Positions 16,848 to 24,240 of a stretch of DNA of 59,957 bases are shown here, piece after piece. The stretch's first letter is position 1. The number at the start of each line of letters is the position of its first letter. The position numbers and the translations under genes were made by a program. The stretch is from Streptomyces acidicola (GTDB lineage: Bacteria > Actinomycetota > Actinomycetes > Streptomycetales > Streptomycetaceae): assembly GCF_009377235.1 (NCBI RefSeq), contig NZ_VMNX01000024.1, positions 1 to 59,957 on the forward strand. The letters run 5' to 3'. The notes beneath the pieces are model-generated. The model made no database searches. It had not been told where the DNA came from and worked only from the letters and a program-made list of their open reading frames with translations.

Positions 16848-18710
16848 TCACAGGGCCAGGCGGACCCGGTAGCGGTCCAGCCAGTCGTTGAGCTGGAAGA
16901 GCATCTCGACGTGGGTGCGGGCCACCCAGGCACGAGGTCCGGTGACCAGGGCCTCGGGGTCCTCGGTGAACACCCGGGCCGCCTCGGTGTCGATCAGTCC
17001 GGCGGCCGGCGCGTCACGGTCGGCCGCCAGGCGGCGCAACCCGTCGCACAGGGCGCGCGCGTACGCGACGTCCTGCGTCACCGGGTAGGGCGACTTGCGC
17101 CGCTGCAGGATCGACTCGGGCAGGACGTCGGTGAGCGCCGCCCGCAGCAGGCTCTTCTCCCGGCCGTCGAAGCCCTTCATCGACCACGGCGCGTTGAACA
17201 CGTACTCGACCAGTCGGTGGTCGCAGTACGGCAGGCGCAGGGCCAGGCCCAGCGACTGCGCCACCGACTCGCTGTGCGGCAGCAGGGTCTCCAGCCAACT
17301 GGTGACGTTGAGGTACCAGATCTCCCGCATCCGGCGCTCCTCGCCGGAGGCCCCGGGCACGTGCGGGACGCGCGCCATCGCCTCCTGGTAGCGGTCGGAG
17401 CAGTAGCCGGGCACATCCAGCTTGGCCAGCAGGCCGGGCTCCAGCAGGTCGGTGCCCATCCCGTTGCGGCCGCCGCTCCACTGCGCCATCGCCGTCCACG
17501 GGAACGTCCGCGCCTTGAGCAGCGGCGGCATGGACATCCACATGGTGCCGCCGAAGATCCCGTCGGCGGCGTCGCCGAGGACCGCCACGTCGGCGTGCTC
17601 CCGGATCGCCCGGAAGAGCACGTACAGCGAGGTGTTCATGTTGCCCAGCGGGCTCGGCACGTCCTTCGCCCGCAGGGTGTTGGCCTTCACCACGGGATCC
17701 AGCAAGTCCTCCGTGCCGAGCACCACGTCGGTGTGCTCGGCCCCGACCTTTTCGACCAGTTCCCATGCGTAGGGGGCGTCCGGCGTCGACCACACCTCGT
17801 CGGCCTGGAACTCCTTCTCCTCGCGGAAGGAGGCGGTGAACGTCCTGAGCGGCGGCGCGCCCCGCTCGCGCAGCACCCGGGCGGCGAGCGCGGTCACCCC
17901 GCTGGAGTCGAGACCGCCCGACAGCATCAGGCACAGCGGCACGTCGGCGTCCAGCTGCTCGGCCACCGCCTGCTCCAGCAACTCCCGTACGGTGCGCACG
18001 GTGGTGTCCAGGTCGTCGGTGTGCTCCCGGGCCTCGAGCGCCCAGTACGTCTCCTCGCGCAGGCCCGCGCGGCTGACCCGCACCAGATGGCCGGGGCGGA
18101 CCTGGTGCATCCCGCGGAAGACACCGTGCCCGGGCGTCCCGGCGTAGGAGAGGATCTCCCGCAGGCCGTCCAGGTCGACGACCGGTTCGACGAGCGGATG
18201 GGCCAGGATCGCCTTGCGCTCCGAGCCGAAGACCACTCCGTGCTCGGTGGGGTGGTAGAACATCGGCTTGTTCCCGAGCCGGTCCCGGGCCAGCAGCAGT
18301 TCCTGGGCGCGGTGGTCCCACACGGCGATGCCGAAGACGCCCACCAGCCGCCGTACGCAGTCCGCGCCCCAGCGCAGGTAGGCGGCGAGGACGACCTCGG
18401 TGTGACCGTCGCCGCGGAAGCGGTGCCCGGACGCCTCCAGCTCCCGGCGCAGCCCGGCCGCGTTGTAGATCTCCCCGTCGAGCGCGGCCACCGCCACCGT
18501 CTCGCCGTCGGAGAGGAACGCGACCGGTTCGGGCGGCGCCTTCGGGGCCACGGTGATCTGGCGGCGGTGGCCGAGCACCGCGCGCTCGCTGGACCACAGT
18601 CCCTCTCCGTCGGGGCCGCGGCAGGCCATGGTCGCGGTCATCGCGCGGACAGTGGCCCGCTCGCGCGTCAGGTCGCGACGGTGGTCGACCCATCCGGCGA
18701 TACCAGACAT
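16848..18710 (-). CDS. Asparagine-synthetase-like amide synthetase lacking the glutaminase cysteine
   Basis: A 620-residue homologue of AsnB. The N-terminal glutaminase fold is present (GIAGW, RGPDGEG, LDGEIYN), but residue 2 is Ser (TCT) where class II amidotransferases need Cys. The C-terminal synthetase domain has the ATP pyrophosphatase loop SGGLDSSG and conserved LGDAADGIFGG and LRLPYCDHRLVEY. Such homologues form amides or lactams in aromatic polyketides (FdmV, LlpA and XanA are known relatives) and in beta-lactam synthetase, which also lost the Cys. It may use free ammonia, an amine, or close a ring internally. It heads a minus-strand unit with the OMT and has its own SARP-like operator. 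Confidence 0.9.
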   Translation of the reverse strand: MSGIAGWVDHRRDLTRERATVRAMTATMACRGPDGEGLWSSERAVLGHRRQITVAPKAPPEPVAFLSDGETVAVAALDGEIYNAAGLRRELEASGHRFRGDGHTEVVLAAYLRWGADCVRRLVGVFGIAVWDHRAQELLLARDRLGNKPMFYHPTEHGVVFGSERKAILAHPLVEPVVDLDGLREILSYAGTPGHGVFRGMHQVRPGHLVRVSRAGLREETYWALEAREHTDDLDTTVRTVRELLEQAVAEQLDADVPLCLMLSGGLDSSGVTALAARVLRERGAPPLRTFTASFREEKEFQADEVWSTPDAPYAWELVEKVGAEHTDVVLGTEDLLDPVVKANTLRAKDVPSPLGNMNTSLYVLFRAIREHADVAVLGDAADGIFGGTMWMSMPPLLKARTFPWTAMAQWSGGRNGMGTDLLEPGLLAKLDVPGYCSDRYQEAMARVPHVPGASGEERRMREIWYLNVTSWLETLLPHSESVAQSLGLALRLPYCDHRLVEYVFNAPWSMKGFDGREKSLLRAALTDVLPESILQRRKSPYPVTQDVAYARALCDGLRRLAADRDAPAAGLIDTEAARVFTEDPEALVTGPRAWVARTHVEMLFQLNDWLDRYRVRLAL

Positions 18711-18854
18711 GTGCGCTCCTCGTGTTGGGGTGTCGGCCGGGGCGGTGAAGTCGCACCGCACGCCCGGCGGCGGAGGGCGGGACGCGCTCTCCGGCGACGT
18801 ACGGCGCGTACGGCGGACGCGGGCCGCACACGGCTCGGCGCGACCGGTGCCGAC

Positions 18855-18897
18855 AGGCTGTCCGGCACCCCTCGGGCGTTTCTCGAGCCACGATGGA
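18855..18897 (-). promoter_or_regulatory. Candidate SARP operator of the amide synthetase operon
   Basis: On the minus strand TCCATCG, TCGAGAA and CCGAGGG start at 11-bp steps, followed after 8 bp by CAGCCT. It shares the 332-bp divergent gap (18711-19043) with the plus-strand operator at 18931-18973, so one activator could open both sides. The -10 is weak. Confidence 0.45.
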
Positions 18898-18930
18898 GCG
18901 CACCGGCCCCGCCCGGACGCGGGGCCGCTG

Positions 18931-18973
18931 TCGAGCCCGGCTCGAATGGGTCTTGAGGCCGCACGGGCACTGT
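18931..18973 (+). promoter_or_regulatory. Candidate SARP operator and -10 of the DUF1772-MFS operon
   Basis: TCGAGCC, TCGAATG and TTGAGGC start at exact 11-bp steps, then 8 bp, then CACTGT. The first heptamer is the classical SARP word. The rest of the divergent gap holds no other gene. Confidence 0.6.
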
Positions 18974-19043
18974 CCAGCGACGTCGTGTCATCCGTCGCCA
19001 TCAGTCGTCGTCCGCCGTGGGGCGGGCGCAGAAGTGAGGGCCC

Positions 19044-19499
19044 ATGATCGAACTGCTGGGCACGGCTGCCGTCATCGGCAGCGGCATCGTGGCGGGAGTG
19101 TTCTTCGCCGTGGCGGTCAGTGTGCTGCCGGCGGTGCAGACGCTGCCCGCGGACCGGTACGTGGAACTCCACCGCAAACTCGGCGAGGGCTACCACCCGG
19201 TGATGCCGCTGGTGGTCACGGTGGGAGTCCTCGCCGACCTCGCCCTGCTGTTCGTGGCCGACGGCGGCACCGTCCGCGCGCTGTTCGGCGTGGCGCTGCT
19301 GGCCATGGTCGGAGTACAGGTCGTCTCCCAGTTCGGCAACGTGCCGATCAACAAGAAGGTGCACGCCCTGGACCCGGCGGCCCTGCCGGCCGACTGGCAG
19401 GACCCGCGGCTGCCCTGGCGCTCCTGGCACCGGCTGCGGACCGTGTTCGCGCTGGCCGCGCTGGCCGTCAACGCCCTGGCCGTGGCGCTGCTGTCATGA
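19044..19499 (+). CDS. Anthrone-oxygenase-like membrane protein (DUF1772), copy 1
   Basis: A 151-residue protein with about four membrane helices (GTAAVIGSGIVAGVFFAVAVSVLP, a pair in the middle, and LAALAVNALAVALLS) and the family motif QFGNVPINKKVHALDP. DUF1772 proteins include anthrone oxygenases and recur in aromatic polyketide clusters. ATG 19044 has GAGGG upstream. It overlaps the MFS gene (ATGA) and follows a SARP-type promoter. A second DUF1772 gene lies at 21997-22467. Confidence 0.8.
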   Translation: MIELLGTAAVIGSGIVAGVFFAVAVSVLPAVQTLPADRYVELHRKLGEGYHPVMPLVVTVGVLADLALLFVADGGTVRALFGVALLAMVGVQVVSQFGNVPINKKVHALDPAALPADWQDPRLPWRSWHRLRTVFALAALAVNALAVALLS

Positions 19500-20968
19500 G
19501 CGCCACGCCCAGGCCCCCCGTGGCCCCGGAGGGCCCGCCGACCGCACCCGCGACCCGGCGCCCGATGCGGGCGCTGGCCGTGGTCCTGCTGGCCGCGTTC
19601 ATGAACCAGTTCGACGTCATGGGCGTCAACGTCGCAGTGCCCGAGATCCAGCACGATCTCGGCGCCGGGGAGGCCGCCGCGCAGTGGGTGCTCGCCGGAT
19701 ACGCCCTGCCCTTCGCCCTGCTGCTGGTCACCGGCGGCCGGCTGGGCGACCTCGTGGGGCGCCGCCGTGTCTTCCTCGCCGGGACCGTGGGGTTCACCCT
19801 CGCCTCGGCGCTGGCCGCGGCGGCCGGCAGCGTGCCGCTGCTGGTGCTCGCCCGGGTCCTGCAGGGGGCCTCGGCCGCCCTGATGGGACCTCAGGTCCTC
19901 ACGGTGCTCCAGCTGATGGTGCCGCCCGCCCGCCGCGGCCCGGCGATGGGCCTGTACGCTGCCGTGATCGGTCTGGCCAGTGTGGCCGGACCCGTTCTGG
20001 GCGGGGTTCTGGTGCAGGCCGACCTGTTCGGCTGGGGCTGGCGCGCCCTGTTCCTCGTGAACCTGCCCGTCGGCGTGCTGGCCGTGATCGGCGGGCTCCG
20101 CTACCTGGGGGAGTCCCGGGAACCGGACGGCCGCCGCCTCGACCTGGCCGGGGTGGGGCTCGCGGCCGTGGCGCTGCTGCTGTTCCTGTGCCCACTGACC
20201 TACGGCAGGGAACTGGGCTGGCCCTGGTGGGCGTGGGCGGCGCTGGCCGCCTCGGCACCGGCGCTGGGACTGCTCGTGGCACACCAGCGACGGCGCGAAC
20301 GGGCGGGCGGTGCCCCGCTGATCGCCCTGCACCTGTTCGGCGGGCGGGTCTTCACGGCCGGCGTGCTGGTGACGTTCAACCTCGCCGCGCTGATGACCGG
20401 GTTCTTCTTCGTCTTCGTCCTGTTCCTCCAGCACGCCCTCGGCTTCGACGCCCAGCGGGCCGGACAGTGCCTGCTGCCGTGGGCGCTCGGCACCGCGCTC
20501 TCCTCCTTCCTGGCGATCCCCCTGGCCCGCAGGCACGGGCGGCGGGTGCTGATCGGCGGCAACCTCGCGGCGGTGGCCGGCGTGACGCTGCTGACGGTCA
20601 CCGTCGCGGCCGCGGGACGCTCCCTCACGGTGCCTGCGGTGGTGCCGGGACTGCTGCTGTTCGGGATCGGCATCGGCCTGGTCAGCACACCCGTCCTCAA
20701 CGTCACGCTCAGCGGTGTCGCGCGGGCCGACGCGGGCTCCGCGTCCGGGGTGTTCTCCACCTTCCGGCAGGCGGGCGCCGCCGTCGGCGTCGCCGTCACC
20801 GGCGGGGTGTTCTACGCGCTCGTGGACGACCCGGCCGCCGCGCGCCCGGGCGACTACGTGGACGCCGTCGTCGTGACCATGCTGGCCCAACTCGCCGTCG
20901 TCCTGGTCACGTTGGGCCTGGTGTTCCTGCTGCCCCGGGAGGACGGCGCCTCGCACGGCCGCAAGTGA
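19496..20968 (+). CDS. MFS drug exporter, DHA2 (14-helix) family
   Basis: A 490-residue membrane protein with FMNQFDVMGVNVAVPEIQHDL at helix 1, GGRLGDLVGRRRVF as motif A between helices 2 and 3, and RVLQGASAALMGPQ in helix 4, all usual for EmrB/QacA-type pumps. The early helices and the length fit 14 membrane spans. The ATG at 19496 overlaps the DUF1772 stop. It probably exports the polyketide and gives self-resistance. The gene is closed by a strong hairpin. Confidence 0.92.
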   Translation: MSATPRPPVAPEGPPTAPATRRPMRALAVVLLAAFMNQFDVMGVNVAVPEIQHDLGAGEAAAQWVLAGYALPFALLLVTGGRLGDLVGRRRVFLAGTVGFTLASALAAAAGSVPLLVLARVLQGASAALMGPQVLTVLQLMVPPARRGPAMGLYAAVIGLASVAGPVLGGVLVQADLFGWGWRALFLVNLPVGVLAVIGGLRYLGESREPDGRRLDLAGVGLAAVALLLFLCPLTYGRELGWPWWAWAALAASAPALGLLVAHQRRRERAGGAPLIALHLFGGRVFTAGVLVTFNLAALMTGFFFVFVLFLQHALGFDAQRAGQCLLPWALGTALSSFLAIPLARRHGRRVLIGGNLAAVAGVTLLTVTVAAAGRSLTVPAVVPGLLLFGIGIGLVSTPVLNVTLSGVARADAGSASGVFSTFRQAGAAVGVAVTGGVFYALVDDPAAARPGDYVDAVVVTMLAQLAVVLVTLGLVFLLPREDGASHGRK

Positions 20969-20986
20969 GCCCCGCGGACGAACGTC

Positions 20987-21021
20987 GGCCCCGGCCGCCG
21001 GACGAACCGGCGGCCGGGGCC
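20987..21021. terminator. Bidirectional hairpin between convergent genes
   Basis: Arms 20987-21001 and 21007-21021 are perfect 15-bp complements with the 5-base loop ACGAA. The hairpin sits between the MFS gene and the convergent membrane-protein gene. There is no U-tract, as usual in this GC range. Confidence 0.8.
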
Positions 21022-21044
21022 GCGGCGACGGGGGAGGAGGCGCC

Positions 21045-21920
21045 TCAGCCCGCCGCCGGCGTACGGCGCCGCAGTCGCCGTACGCCCCGGACGACGGCTG
21101 TGACGATGCCGATGAGCATGATGCCGCCCCACAGCATGTCCGGCACGTTCGTCCCGGCCGGGACGGCGCACACCAGGAACAGCGCGGCCAGCCCCCAGGT
21201 CCGCCGGTCCGGGCCCGGACCGGCGCGACGGGCCCGCAGCGCGAGACAGGCCGCCGGCAGCAGCAGGACCAGGGACCACCACATGGGCGGCTCGTAGCCG
21301 TCCACCGCGTCCTTGACCGGGGTTGTCACCAGCATCAGCGGCAGCACCCAGACCGCGACGAAGTAGCAGCCGGTCACCACCGCGGCAACCGTCCACCACT
21401 TCCCGCCGGGAGAGGTGCGGAAGGCGATGTCGGCCCGGTCGGCGATGTTGAACGGCGAGTACAGCCGGTGCCTGCGCCGCCCGGTCACCAGCGCCGGCAA
21501 CGCCGTCACCTCGGCGCCCGCGTACCGGGTCAACGGGCACAGCACGAACCCGAGCAGCGTGTACAGGCCCAGCCCGTCGTGCAGGGCGGCCGGGCCGATG
21601 TCCAGTGGGTAGAGCAGCGACGGCAGCAGGAACAGCGCGGTGCCCGTCCACGGGCTCACTCGGTCCAGCAACCGTGCCGACAGCAGCCGGTAGGCCACCG
21701 TGTAGGCGACGGCGACCAGGACGAAGCACAGCACCGTGCGCAGGAAGTAGGCCCCGTCGAACCGGCTGTCACGGTCCACCCGGTACCACACGGCGACGGC
21801 CGCGAACAGCAGCCGCAGCGCCCGTCCCGCCGCCGGCATGTCCAGGCCGACGACGGGACGGCCGTCCGCGTCGGGGACGTTCTCGGGCGGCCGCAGGGCC
21901 GCCCGTGGTTCGCTCGTCAT
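21045..21920 (-). CDS. Polytopic membrane protein of unknown function
   Basis: A 291-residue protein with six or more hydrophobic helices (for example FLRTVLCFVLVAVAYTVAYRLL, WTVAAVVTGCYFVAVWVLPLMLV, WWSLVLLLPAACLAL). I recognise no catalytic motif. I start it at ATG 21920 because GGAGG lies 8 bp upstream; a GTG at 21929 would overlap that site. It is downstream of the second DUF1772 gene on the same strand, 76 bp away, and converges on the exporter. Acquisition with the cluster is likely from position only. Confidence 0.6.
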   Translation of the reverse strand: MTSEPRAALRPPENVPDADGRPVVGLDMPAAGRALRLLFAAVAVWYRVDRDSRFDGAYFLRTVLCFVLVAVAYTVAYRLLSARLLDRVSPWTGTALFLLPSLLYPLDIGPAALHDGLGLYTLLGFVLCPLTRYAGAEVTALPALVTGRRRHRLYSPFNIADRADIAFRTSPGGKWWTVAAVVTGCYFVAVWVLPLMLVTTPVKDAVDGYEPPMWWSLVLLLPAACLALRARRAGPGPDRRTWGLAALFLVCAVPAGTNVPDMLWGGIMLIGIVTAVVRGVRRLRRRTPAAG

Positions 21921-21996
21921 TGCGCACACCTCCGGAGTGCGGAAAGGGAAGAGCCCCGCGGCAGAGGGGGCGGGGCCCGGAGCGCGGCGACCGGGC

Positions 21997-22467
21997 CTAG
22001 ACCAACACGCCGATCGCCACGCCGTTGACGCCGAGCGCGACGAGGGTGAAGGAGGCGCGCACCAGGTTCCAGTTGCGCCAGCGCACCCGCCGGTGCACCA
22101 GCCGGTCGAAGTCCGGCGGCAGGGAGTCGGGGTCGAGCGTCTTGAGCCACTTGTTGATCGGGACGTTCCGCGTCAGCGAGACGAGGACGGTACCGGTCAG
22201 CAACACGACCGCCACGGCGTACAGCGCCTGCGCGGCGTCCCGGGGGGCCACCACCGCCAGCGCCAGGTTCGCCGCCAGCGCGGTGAGCAGACACGCCGGC
22301 ATGAAGGGGTCGAACCGTGTCACCAGCAGCTGGTGCAGGGCGACGTATCGCTGCGGCGGCAGCGTCAGCAGAAGGGGCGCGCCGAGCACGGCGATCATCA
22401 TGCCGCCCGCCGCCATGCCGCCGGCGACCACGGCCACCGGCACCAGGATGTGCGTCCACCAGTCCAT
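21997..22467 (-). CDS. Anthrone-oxygenase-like membrane protein (DUF1772), copy 2
   Basis: A 156-residue membrane protein with the same layout as the protein at 19044: four hydrophobic segments, the RYVALHQLL stretch after helix 1, and the motif SLTRNVPINKWLKTLDPDSLP. The two copies share the NVPINK signature but diverge widely elsewhere, so they are probably not redundant. It is transcribed away from the acyltransferase gene across a 199-bp gap that contains a SARP-like repeat. Confidence 0.8.
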   Translation of the reverse strand: MDWWTHILVPVAVVAGGMAAGGMMIAVLGAPLLLTLPPQRYVALHQLLVTRFDPFMPACLLTALAANLALAVVAPRDAAQALYAVAVVLLTGTVLVSLTRNVPINKWLKTLDPDSLPPDFDRLVHRRVRWRNWNLVRASFTLVALGVNGVAIGVLV

Positions 22468-22536
22468 GACTCAGACCTCTCCGTCCACCCGGGCCTCACG
22501 GCCGCCGACCTGGGCGCCCAGCCTCGGGGGGCGATC

Positions 22537-22565
22537 TCGAGCACGCGCGGAGGATCGCTGGAGAG
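22537..22565 (+). promoter_or_regulatory. Weaker SARP-like heptamer array between DUF1772 and AT genes
   Basis: TCGAGCA, CGGAGGA and TGGAGAG start at 11-bp steps, each with GAG at positions 3-5. Unlike the other sites no good -10 follows at 8 bp, so the orientation and the gene served are uncertain. Confidence 0.35.
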
Positions 22566-22666
22566 ACGCGCCCCCGGGCCGCCCGAGCCGGGGGTTCAGG
22601 ACGCCTCCACGGGTATTCGAGAGGCCGTGCCCAGGCTTCGTCCGGTCGAGCCTGGAGGTGAGCGCG

Positions 22667-23926
22667 GTGGAACCCACGCGAACGGCCCCGTATCTGCTGC
22701 TGTGGTCGGCGCCGGACGAGAAACGCGAGAGCCGTCGGCGGTACGCGATGCGCCGGTACCTGACCCTGGACGACACGCCGGACCGGCTGCCGCGTGCGGT
22801 CCGGCTCGTCGCCGACCGGCGCGGCACGGGCCTCGTGCGGGGCGCCGCCGTCGCCGGCACCGTCGACGAGGCCGTGGGGGCCCTGAGCGGCGGTCACCCG
22901 CCCCGCCCCCCGCGGCACCGCCCCGTCGTCCTGCTCTTCCCCGGCCAGGGCACGCAGCACCTCGGCATGGCCACCGGGCTGTACGGCTACGAGCCGCTGT
23001 TCACCCAGGCACTTGACCGGGTCTTCGCCGCACTCGGACCCGAGGGACACCGGCTGCGCGACGAATGGCTCTCGGGTGACCCGGACGTGCCGCTCGACGA
23101 CGCGACCCGCGCCCAGCCGCTGCTCTTCGGCATCGGGTACGCGCTGGGCCGCATGGTGCTCGGCTGGGGCGTCACCCCCGCCGCGCTCCTCGGACACAGC
23201 GTCGGTGAGCTCGTGGCGGCCACCGTCGCGGGCGTGTTCACCCTGCCGGACGCCGTCCGTGTGCTGCGCGACCGGGTCGACGCGGCGGTCGCGACCGGGC
23301 CGGGCGGCATGCTCGCGGTCGCCGCGTCCGTGGACGAACTCGCCGGATACCTGCCGACCGGCGGCCAGGTGGTGGCCGCCGCCGTCAACGCGCCCCGGCA
23401 GACCCTGCTGGCCGGCCCCGACCCGCAGTTGCGGCAGGTCGAGGAGAAGCTGCGCGCCGACGGCCTGACCTGCCGTCGGGCGGCCGCGCGGCAGGCGTTC
23501 CACAGCCCCGTCATGAAACGGGCCGCAGAGCGGGGCCGCGACCTGGTGGCGGCGGTCCGGCCCGGGGCACCGGCCTGGCCGCTGTACTCGGGCTACACCG
23601 GCGGTCCGCTCGACGCCGCCCACGCGGTCCGGCCGGAGTTCTGGGCCCGGCAGCTCGCGGACCCCGTGCTGTTCTGGCCCGCCCTCGACGCGCTGCTCGC
23701 CACCGGCGGCCACCTGCTGCTGGAGGCCGGCCCCGGGCAGGGCCTCACCGCCATCGCCCGCCAGCACCGCTCGGTCCGCTCCGGCGCCAGCACCGCCGTA
23801 CCCCTGCTTCCGGCCCGGCCGGGCCCGCCGGAACGCGACCGGCGCACACTGCTGACGGCGGCCGGACAGCTGTGGACCGAGGGCCACGCCCTGGAACCGC
23901 TCGCCCCGGACACGGTTTGCCCGTGA
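22667..23926 (+). CDS. Stand-alone acyltransferase with type I PKS-like linker
   Basis: A 419-residue discrete AT. Residues about 85-360 are a FabD-like domain: LLFPGQGTQHLGMATGLYG, nucleophile GHSVGELVAA (S178), a QAFHSPVM segment as in malonyl-selective ATs, and LLEAGPGQGLTA near the end. The first ~80 residues resemble the KS-AT linker of modular PKSs, suggesting it was cut from one. It might load malonyl on the ACP or edit wrong starters, as ZhuC-type ATs do. GTG 22667 is chosen because TGGAGG lies 8 bp upstream; an earlier GTG at 22658 overlaps that site. Confidence 0.85.
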   Translation: MEPTRTAPYLLLWSAPDEKRESRRRYAMRRYLTLDDTPDRLPRAVRLVADRRGTGLVRGAAVAGTVDEAVGALSGGHPPRPPRHRPVVLLFPGQGTQHLGMATGLYGYEPLFTQALDRVFAALGPEGHRLRDEWLSGDPDVPLDDATRAQPLLFGIGYALGRMVLGWGVTPAALLGHSVGELVAATVAGVFTLPDAVRVLRDRVDAAVATGPGGMLAVAASVDELAGYLPTGGQVVAAAVNAPRQTLLAGPDPQLRQVEEKLRADGLTCRRAAARQAFHSPVMKRAAERGRDLVAAVRPGAPAWPLYSGYTGGPLDAAHAVRPEFWARQLADPVLFWPALDALLATGGHLLLEAGPGQGLTAIARQHRSVRSGASTAVPLLPARPGPPERDRRTLLTAAGQLWTEGHALEPLAPDTVCP

Positions 23927-24086
23927 CACCGGTACGGACGCGGCGGTGCCGTCGAGGTGAGTACGGACGGGCGGCAGGCGGCCGGGGCGAACGTACGGGT
24001 CACGTTCGTGACGCCGGTGCCGACACGACGGCGTGTTGCGGCACCGGGCGCGCGCGTGTGGCTGACCGGCCCGCGTCTGCGCGCGG

Positions 24087-24227
24087 CCGGTGCGCGACCG
24101 TGCCGCCCTTCCGCCCGTGCCGTCCGGCCGGTCCTTGACCGTCCTCCTTCCGCCCCGTTCCGGTCGGCTCTTGACCGTCGGCCCCACCGTCCCGTCCGGT
24201 CAGCCTTCGACCGTTCCGCCCCGCTTC
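24087..24227 (+). repeat. Imperfect tandem repeats upstream of the second multicopper oxidase
   Basis: Four degenerate units start with CCGGT at 24087, 24128, 24160 and 24196, each continuing with a GACCGT word and a CCGCCC stretch. Spacings are 41, 32 and 36 bp. They fill the second half of the 314-bp gap between the AT and oxidase genes; the first half (23930-24086) shows no gene. The last unit ends just before the oxidase RBS. Confidence 0.6.
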
Positions 24228-24240
24228 AGGAGAAGCCACC

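Noticed and set aside
18711..19430. Extended amide synthetase start that might provide a missing Cys
   Set aside because: The extension runs through the divergent promoter and antisense to DUF1772, with no glutaminase-like sequence before SGIAGW; ATG 18710 is the natural start.
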